This document shows positions 1-5,309 of a stretch of DNA of 5,309 nucleotides, piece after piece. The notes under the pieces were generated by a model. The model was not told the origin of the DNA, did not search any database, and worked only from the letters and a program-made list of their open reading frames with translations. A program made the translations under genes and the position numbers. Origin of the DNA: an uncultured Flammeovirgaceae bacterium (lineage in GTDB: Bacteria > Bacteroidota > Bacteroidia > Cytophagales > Cyclobacteriaceae); the NCBI GenBank assembly GCA_946480685.1, contig CAMLLI010000377.1, forward strand, positions 1 to 5,309. Reading direction: 5' to 3'. How positions within the stretch are numbered: position 1 is the stretch's first letter; every line of letters begins with the position of its first letter.

Positions 1-1467
1 GATACCTTGTAACAGATCGTCTACGGTAACGACTTTGTCATTGCGATTCAATGCTAGCAGCGATGCAAATTGAACAACATTTATAATGGAGCCTCCGGAT
101 AATTCGTACTGCTGTGCGATACGTTCCATGTCCGTGCTCGAGGGCGGCTGGCATACTTCGCTGAAAGCACCGTTCCATAAACGAAGACGTTCGCGCGGCT
201 GTGGTTTCTGAAAATGTATAATGGACTGCAATCGTCTTGTAAAAGCTTCATCAACATTGTTACGCATGTTTGAAGCGAGTATAACAAGTCCGGGGTAGTC
301 TTCGAGACGTTGCAGTAAATACGCAATCTCCTGGTTGGCATATTTATCATGCGCATCCGATATACCGGTACGCTTGCCGAACAAGGCATCGGCTTCATCG
401 AAGAACAGTATCCAGTTTTTATTCTCGGCTTTGCGGAATACTTTTTCAAGATTCTTTTCGGTCTCTCCTATATATTTTGAAATTACCATTGACAAGTCAA
501 CACGGTATACATCCAGGTTATATAGTTTGCCGAGCAACGCTGCGGTTAGTGTTTTGCCGGTGCCGGGAGGCCCGTGAAATAAAGCTTTATACCCGGGCTT
601 TAGTTTTTTGTCCATCCCCCACTCCTCATATAGTGTCTTTCCATACTTTAACCATACGCGAAGTTCATCGAGCTGCTGTGCTGTAAATTCATCCACGACC
701 AGATCAGACCAATCCATTTTTGTTGTAAGACGCTTGGCCGGAAACTCCATGCTGAATGTAGGCTTGCGAATATTGCCGGTAGTAAAGAAGTCTACATATT
801 CATCGGTGATGAGAATGGAACTACTATAAAAAGGTTCACTGCTGCCGCTTTGTTCGAGCTGAATAATGTTGTGCGCGGAAAATATATGATCCGGCTCAAA
901 CAACCGATATACCCGGAAACGATAACTCAGATCATTGCCCGCCAGCAGAAACAACGCTGTCTCAATGGTGGGAACAAAACCACTATGCCGGTTTCCTTTT
1001 ACACCACCGAACTCAGTATAGCCGCGGCCCAGCGGTTTGTTGACGGAGAAGAACACATCCAACAGATGAGGTTGTACATGCGGAATGATAGCGAGGATCA
1101 GCACGAGCCGCTCATCTGCGTTGAGCTTGTAGTAATTAACGAACTCGGCATATACCGAAGTGTCTTGTGTCAGATCGGGTATCGGTATGCTTTCGCCCAG
1201 CCCTACCGTTGTAAGATTGTCCGGGTGTGACGCTTTGGTGACGGGGCTTCGGTTTAAGATCTTGTTGATCCAGCCGTGCTCTTTCTCCTGCTGTATTTCA
1301 AGTTTCTCCTTGGGAAAATAGTCCTGCAGTCGTTCGTTTACTACGCGTGCAAACCAGGCGATCTCGCGCGCAAGTGTCTCTGCATTGCGATCCAGCGGAG
1401 AACCCGTCATACCGGCTTCCGACACGATCAGGTCTTGTCCCATGCTATTATGTTTACCATTCAACAT
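1..1467 (-). CDS. eCIS-associated AAA+ ATPase (Afp15-like), C-terminus cut by the window edge
   Basis: An AAA+ ATPase of the type found in every well-described eCIS cluster (Afp15/Pvc15 group). Its exact role is unsettled; an assembly or maturation function is assumed, and it is not the ClpV sheath recycler of type VI secretion. The frame is open for 489 codons to base 1. An N-terminal family-specific region (about 1-270) carries LNADERLVLILAIIPH near residue 115, FGGVKG near 154 and ETALFLLAG near 170. The AAA core follows: Walker A GPPGTGKT at 299-306 (bases 573-550), Walker B FFDEAD at 355-360 (about 405-388), sensor 1 SN around N400, paired arginines RR at 411-412 as arginine-finger candidates, and sensor 2 LSGGS near 456-460. 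All catalytic positions look intact, so the ATPase should be active. Sequence after sensor 2 (VTVDDLLQGI) is the usual end of such domains, so only a short tail is probably missing. Two in-frame ATGs compete: 1467 overlaps the upstream gene by 14 bases, 1443 leaves a 10-base gap. A stop at 1471-1473 excludes anything longer. Neither start has a clear Shine-Dalgarno sequence. Confidence 0.93.
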   Translation of the reverse strand, partial: MLNGKHNSMGQDLIVSEAGMTGSPLDRNAETLAREIAWFARVVNERLQDYFPKEKLEIQQEKEHGWINKILNRSPVTKASHPDNLTTVGLGESIPIPDLTQDTSVYAEFVNYYKLNADERLVLILAIIPHVQPHLLDVFFSVNKPLGRGYTEFGGVKGNRHSGFVPTIETALFLLAGNDLSYRFRVYRLFEPDHIFSAHNIIQLEQSGSSEPFYSSSILITDEYVDFFTTGNIRKPTFSMEFPAKRLTTKMDWSDLVVDEFTAQQLDELRVWLKYGKTLYEEWGMDKKLKPGYKALFHGPPGTGKTLTAALLGKLYNLDVYRVDLSMVISKYIGETEKNLEKVFRKAENKNWILFFDEADALFGKRTGISDAHDKYANQEIAYLLQRLEDYPGLVILASNMRNNVDEAFTRRLQSIIHFQKPQPRERLRLWNGAFSEVCQPPSSTDMERIAQQYELSGGSIINVVQFASLLALNRNDKVVTVDDLLQGI

Positions 1468-2821
1468 AGATCAGATAATTATTCCAGGGCAATGTTATCG
1501 TAGTATATCCCCACGGAAGTTTCTCCAGCAAAACATCCATTGTCTTTCGTTCTACTTGCAGCAGCCAGTGCGAATCATTTCGGGACAGGCTTCCGTCACG
1601 CATCATAAAACTGCTCCGCAAGCCATCGATGGAAGTATTGCGAAGTGCCTGCCAGTGCTCAATGATTGCGCGCAATAAGACATGCGCTTCATCCAGTTCC
1701 TCTGGTGTTAATGATGCGTCCACCGGCACAGGCTCTTCAAGTGGTATACCACACAACAACTTCTCGAGCACCAGACTATATTCAGGAGTATATTGCTCAC
1801 CGGAGCAAAGAAATCGTATCAACTGCACGGCTTTATATTGTTCAGCTTTACTCTTCCAGGCTACCCCGCTCAATAAATTAAGTTTTTGGAAGAACGGTCG
1901 GAGAAATTGCGCCAGCAATACAGCACCCGCATATTTTGAAATATACTTTTCGGCGGAAGGTATTGCATCAGCAGCCGGTAAATTTACATCTGCAGTTGCT
2001 CCACCGTCTGGCACTACTGCATGCGCTGCGGCAACGGCAGGCAACGCATTGACTATATCCTGTACTGTGTTCGCGGATGGGTTTGAAAAAAGACGAGCTA
2101 TATTTTTCTCAAATATAGCTTTCAATGGATTGAGATTGCCTGCATCAGATAAGGCGGAAGCATTTTCCAATACAATGTCCGTGAGTAGTAAAGCGGTCCA
2201 CTCACGGTTCGGTGCCGGTACTATATTTCGCGCCACAATCATGTCAACCCATGTTTTATATACCTGTACAGTCTCAATCAGCAAAGGCCACACGTTTATA
2301 ATTTCGTTGCGAACCTCCGGGCGTAGCTGCAAAACAATTCTTCGCCAAAGATTTTCGTTAGACCGGTTTCGTTGCAGGAAAGACCTTAATTGTTCTGGAT
2401 GCTGCTGCAGTTGTTCAGCAGCAATCGCGTTAATATCTAAAGCCTGTTCATCAGCCCACCATGGCATCGTGCCTGCGAGTAAAAAATATTGCAATAGCTC
2501 AACCTGTGAGCGTTGTATTGATTCCCCGCGCGCTTCCGGCGAGATCGAAGAAATTTTCTGTACCAGTGCTTCTTCAAATTTTCCGGAGAGTACTTCTGCA
2601 AAGCTCTGGTAAAATGTATGCGAACTGAATGTGCCCAGATCAAGCTCCAGCTTGTCCAGGTGAATCCATTCGTTTTCCGATATATACCGGGAACATACAC
2701 GATCAATTACGACCTCAACCTGTTGCTGCAGTACAAGTGCAAAGTTATGTCGCAGTTGCAGTGCCTGCTCTTCGCTTGGGCAATGAATTTCGATGCGTAA
2801 TTGATTTACCAGATGCTTCAT
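1454..2821 (-). CDS. Contractile injection system tape measure protein (Afp14-like, CIS_TMP family)
   Basis: A complete 455-residue protein. I recognise both conserved ends of the contractile-injection-system tape measure family, whose members are thought to lie in the inner tube and set particle length. The N-terminal domain (about 1-90) has the heptad-like segment ALQLRHNFALVLQQQVEVVID and then LDKLELDLGT (56-64), a family hallmark. A short QYFLLAGTMPWW motif lies at 111-122. The middle (about 125-295) is less conserved and includes an Ala/Pro-rich, probably flexible stretch at 258-290. The C-terminal domain (about 296-455) shows AQFLRPFFQKL, AVQLIRFL, LVLEKLLCGIPL (350-361), a WQALRNTSIDGLRSSF block at 390-405, SRNDSHWLLQVE at 413-424, LPWGYTTITLPW at 435-446 and a terminal VEW. 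There is no signal peptide or membrane segment. It starts at the only sensible ATG, 40 bases after the baseplate gene, and its end touches the ATPase gene. It appears to be at the short end for the family. Confidence in the family is high; the length-setting role is by homology. Confidence 0.92.
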   Translation of the reverse strand: MKHLVNQLRIEIHCPSEEQALQLRHNFALVLQQQVEVVIDRVCSRYISENEWIHLDKLELDLGTFSSHTFYQSFAEVLSGKFEEALVQKISSISPEARGESIQRSQVELLQYFLLAGTMPWWADEQALDINAIAAEQLQQHPEQLRSFLQRNRSNENLWRRIVLQLRPEVRNEIINVWPLLIETVQVYKTWVDMIVARNIVPAPNREWTALLLTDIVLENASALSDAGNLNPLKAIFEKNIARLFSNPSANTVQDIVNALPAVAAAHAVVPDGGATADVNLPAADAIPSAEKYISKYAGAVLLAQFLRPFFQKLNLLSGVAWKSKAEQYKAVQLIRFLCSGEQYTPEYSLVLEKLLCGIPLEEPVPVDASLTPEELDEAHVLLRAIIEHWQALRNTSIDGLRSSFMMRDGSLSRNDSHWLLQVERKTMDVLLEKLPWGYTTITLPWNNYLIYVEW

Positions 2822-2861
2822 TCTGTCTCTATAGTCTCTTCATATATAGTGTCTCAAGGGC
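2822..2861 (-). other. 40-base intergenic gap with three GAGAC copies
   Basis: This gap separates the baseplate stop from the tape measure start. Read on the minus strand it is A/T- and purine-rich and holds three exact GAGAC copies (plus-strand gtctc at 2825-2829, 2834-2838 and 2851-2855), two of them near TATA-like bases. No hairpin with a T-run, no Bacteroidota -33/-7 promoter pair and no strong Shine-Dalgarno motif is visible; the purine-rich GAGACAGA just before the ATG may help initiation. The simplest reading is an intra-operon spacer. Five-base repeats in such a short stretch can arise by chance. Confidence 0.4.
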
Positions 2862-5309
2862 TTAGTCATGGCACTCATCTTCACAGCATCCGCACGGCTT
2901 CAGTGTATTGATTACTTCTACCAGCGGATTTACATGCTCGTATGAAGGCATCTCTGTGAGCGCCATCTCGCGGAGCCACTGTTGGTATACATTTTCAAAC
3001 TGCTTCATATCGCTCGTGCCGATCCACATAATTTTAATGTGGACATGAGCGGGTGCTTCTGACTGAATTGTTTTCTCCACCAGTGCGCGGAATGTAGGAT
3101 CGCGGAAACGTTTCGGCCAGCATGGCAATACAGCGGTTGCGCGGAACGAATACGGATCTTCATTATGATCGCACGGATTTTCCTGGCAGTACATGTCCAA
3201 TTCAAATGCAAAGAAACGCATCAGGTTTTGTATCTCGACTTCGATATCGTTCAGAACTATATCTCCGTTCTCAACCTGCTGTTTTGTAGGCTTGTTGAAG
3301 ATAAAGAGACTTTGTGCGAGCACAACATCATTTTCACCATGAATAATAAAGCTATATTTCAGTTTGTCGGGATCTTCCTGCTGATTGGAGATAATCTCAT
3401 ATTGAATCCGTTCCGAGCCGTACTCCTGCAAATCGCGAACGCGCTTGGCAAGTGATTCATAGCGTCTGAACTTCAGCGGCACCGGTTCTTCATTTTCATC
3501 AGGCGATACTTCCTGGAAGAGTATAGATTGATCGAACTTCTTCGTGGTTGGATTTTCACGGAAGTATTCCAATATCCACGGCATTTTATCATAGCACTTC
3601 CGTGCCGGTATACGCCTGATCTTCTTCCGATACTTGGGTGTCTCAGTCTCTTCAAGACCTTTGCCGAGATCGCATTTGTCAAGGCAAACATCCAGTAATT
3701 TTACTTCGATAGGCTCATTCGCTTCGTCCAGTATCTCATCGAACTTCGGTCGCAGGAGTAAATGCTCTACGAGATGAAATCCTTCATTATCATTCATACG
3801 ATCAATGAGATACTGTAGCTTTTTATATACTTTCTCACGATCCTGCCGCGAAGTATATTTATTGCTATACCCTAGCACAACAGCTTCTTCTTCATTGGTA
3901 TTGTCCCAAAGTTCAAACGAAAATGTACCGACCTTGCCGGCAGATTTACGCGTGTGATGTTTCAGGTCATCGAGGAACTTGAAGTACTTCCGTTCATCTG
4001 CATAGGTAAGAATTTCATTAACAAGTAAATCCGTACAGCAACCTGCTATTACCTCTACGCTTGTAAGCAAAACTTCTTTTGTCTCCGGGTCTATAATTTT
4101 TATAACGTTGAGCGGCTTGCCAAGCTTGTTTACTTTCTGTGATGTTGTATTTGTTTTCGGGTCGGTAACCATCACCGGTTCGATCAGCAGAAAATCTATG
4201 GACAACGTTCTTCTGTCTGCACATTTGAAGCCGAGTAAGCGGCTTACTCTTCGCTCCGTTCCCGATACATTGGAAGTGTCCCATATTTCCGGATGTGCAT
4301 AGTTATACCCTTTGCCTCGGTTCGTACTTATTTTGTAGTACTCTCCGTTGGCGAGTATACGAATCTTGTCGGACGCAAGGCGCTGTTCAACTTTATAGGG
4401 CGTGAGCCAGCGTGTTATACTTTCATACTCGGTGAGGTCTTCACTAAACCTCGCCAGCATGTGATTCAGAAATTTATTTCTTCGTGTCAGAAATTTCTTT
4501 GGAGTCTCCACGAGGTTCTCCAATACCTGCGTGAAGTCGTGGAGTATCTGATCCCAATGATCAGCTCCACGACCCTGATGATCAATCAACAGTTTTTGCA
4601 GGTCATCAATCTCCGTTAACGCGCGGGTAAAGTAAGTCCGGTTAACGGTATCATCGAATGTGAACAGGTCTTTCACATGGTTAAGCTGTACGAGGTAGTC
4701 CGCCATGAGCTGCTCAAAGAAAAGCAGGTAGCCCTTGAGTTGTAACGCTTGTATTTTTCGTTTATCACTGGCATCGGCGGGTAAACCGGCACGTTCGCTT
4801 ACACCGTAACACATCGGCAGTGACTCGGTTACGGGAAAGTAATTTTCGAGTTCCATATACTCTCCGGTTGGCACTGGCAAATCACGTTGCACGCCTTCGA
4901 GTTTATACTTGCGTTCGAGTACCTTATGGTCATGAAACATCTTCAGCATGCGATCCGGGTTCCGGTCATTGGGTGAACCAAGGTTGTAAGTAATGAAATC
5001 GCGCTGCTTGCAAAACATCATCGTTGACATGGACGGCTGTATCCGTGCAATCTTCTTCTCTTCCTGCAGGAAGGTGATCCATTCATTAAAGTAATTTTTA
5101 CCCGAGCTGTCGTCATCAAAGCCGAGGAAAGGTAAACGCAAATAGGTAATAGCCTTTACGCCTGGTATATCTGCAATCTCATTGATGATATCAGACAAAC
5201 GAATATCACGGTACAGATCGGTTTTCTCCAGTTCGCTCTCTTCGATAAAGCCATGCTTCAGTGCCGGTCCTTCAAAGATCTCGTCAATAGTATACCCCTT
5301 GTCAAGCAT
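2862..5309 (-). CDS. eCIS baseplate wedge-type protein (Afp12-like), N-terminal part missing
   Basis: An 815-codon open frame that reaches the right edge. I take it as the C-terminal part of the large eCIS baseplate protein (Afp12/gp7-like; the closely related Afp11/J-like assignment is less likely). Fragment residues: KGYTIDEIFEGPALKHGFI (4-22) and IRLSDIINEIADIPGVKAI (36-54) look like internal baseplate sequence, then LKGYLLFFEQLMADYL (191-206), a strong family signature. ERRVSRLLGF follows at 352-361, GFHLVEHLLLRPK at 510-522, DPYSFRATAVLPCWPKRF at 718-735, EAPAHVHIKIMW at 751-762 and FENVYQQWL at 771-779. Between these, several 50-70 residue stretches look like repeats of one beta-rich module. 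The protein ends in a Cys-rich tail, with Cys at 806, 808, 809 and 813 and His 814. There is no signal peptide or membrane segment. The first in-window codon happens to be ATG, but the sequence there looks mid-protein, so the true start is probably outside. Baseplate membership is fairly sure; the exact wedge subunit is by position next to the tape measure gene. Confidence 0.82.
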   Translation of the reverse strand: MLDKGYTIDEIFEGPALKHGFIEESELEKTDLYRDIRLSDIINEIADIPGVKAITYLRLPFLGFDDDSSGKNYFNEWITFLQEEKKIARIQPSMSTMMFCKQRDFITYNLGSPNDRNPDRMLKMFHDHKVLERKYKLEGVQRDLPVPTGEYMELENYFPVTESLPMCYGVSERAGLPADASDKRKIQALQLKGYLLFFEQLMADYLVQLNHVKDLFTFDDTVNRTYFTRALTEIDDLQKLLIDHQGRGADHWDQILHDFTQVLENLVETPKKFLTRRNKFLNHMLARFSEDLTEYESITRWLTPYKVEQRLASDKIRILANGEYYKISTNRGKGYNYAHPEIWDTSNVSGTERRVSRLLGFKCADRRTLSIDFLLIEPVMVTDPKTNTTSQKVNKLGKPLNVIKIIDPETKEVLLTSVEVIAGCCTDLLVNEILTYADERKYFKFLDDLKHHTRKSAGKVGTFSFELWDNTNEEEAVVLGYSNKYTSRQDREKVYKKLQYLIDRMNDNEGFHLVEHLLLRPKFDEILDEANEPIEVKLLDVCLDKCDLGKGLEETETPKYRKKIRRIPARKCYDKMPWILEYFRENPTTKKFDQSILFQEVSPDENEEPVPLKFRRYESLAKRVRDLQEYGSERIQYEIISNQQEDPDKLKYSFIIHGENDVVLAQSLFIFNKPTKQQVENGDIVLNDIEVEIQNLMRFFAFELDMYCQENPCDHNEDPYSFRATAVLPCWPKRFRDPTFRALVEKTIQSEAPAHVHIKIMWIGTSDMKQFENVYQQWLREMALTEMPSYEHVNPLVEVINTLKPCGCCEDECHD

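Noticed and set aside
81..449. Minus-strand open frame of 122 codons near the left edge
   Set aside because: It is in another frame of the ATPase core; the ATPase frame carries the Walker B and sensor motifs through the same bases.
850..1230. Plus-strand open frame of 126 codons
   Set aside because: It is antisense to the conserved N-terminal region of the ATPase and has no motif of its own.
2401..2430. Inverted repeat TGCTG...CAGCA that could form a hairpin
   Set aside because: It lies inside tape measure coding sequence and follows from Gln/Ala codons (QLQQ, AAEQ). There is no T-run, so it is not a terminator.
1629..2612. Long plus-strand open frame (327 codons) opposite the tape measure gene
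   Set aside because: Its protein is Ser/Cys-rich with no recognisable domain, and it lies wholly antisense to a gene with strong family motifs. It is best explained as a shadow frame.
2829..2843. Four-codon open frame (MKRL, stop) in the spacer before the tape measure gene
   Set aside because: It is too short to judge as a leader peptide; ATG-to-stop runs of this size are common by chance in A/T-rich spacers.
4293..4619. Plus-strand open frame of 108 codons
   Set aside because: It is antisense to the baseplate gene, with no domain and no initiation signal.

Overview
The window holds part of one minus-strand gene cluster that looks like an extracellular contractile injection system (eCIS; the AFP / PVC / AlgoCIS type of headless phage-tail-like particle). 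Three genes, read right to left, fill almost all of it: the 3' part of a large baseplate-type protein (5309 to 2862), a complete contractile-injection-system tape measure protein (2821 to 1454), and an AAA+ ATPase running off the left edge (1467 to 1). This matches the eCIS order afp12 - afp14 - afp15, with no gene between the first two where AFP carries its tail fibre gene (afp13). The family calls come from remembered motifs and gene order; no database was searched.

The style of the proteins (Bacteroidota-type eCIS homologues), the mid-40s GC estimated by eye, and the lack of strong Shine-Dalgarno sequences before either start suggest a member of Bacteroidota, possibly Chitinophagales, Cytophagales or Saprospirales. 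This is an inference, and no taxonomic marker is present.

Layout: 5309-2862, baseplate-like protein, N-terminal part missing; 2861-2822, a 40-base gap with three GAGAC copies and no recognisable promoter or terminator; 2821-1454, tape measure protein with a conserved N-terminal domain, a variable Ala-rich middle and a strongly conserved C-terminal domain; 1467-1, ATPase overlapping or almost touching the preceding gene, complete through the sensor 2 region and probably lacking only a short C-terminal tail.

In the family model, the baseplate protein belongs to the wedge complex that triggers sheath contraction, the tape measure protein sits inside the tube and helps set its length, and the AAA+ ATPase is a conserved non-structural or assembly-associated factor. 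The tight spacing and single orientation suggest one operon. No effector, fibre, sheath, tube or regulator gene lies inside the window. No RNA gene, insertion sequence or CRISPR array was seen.
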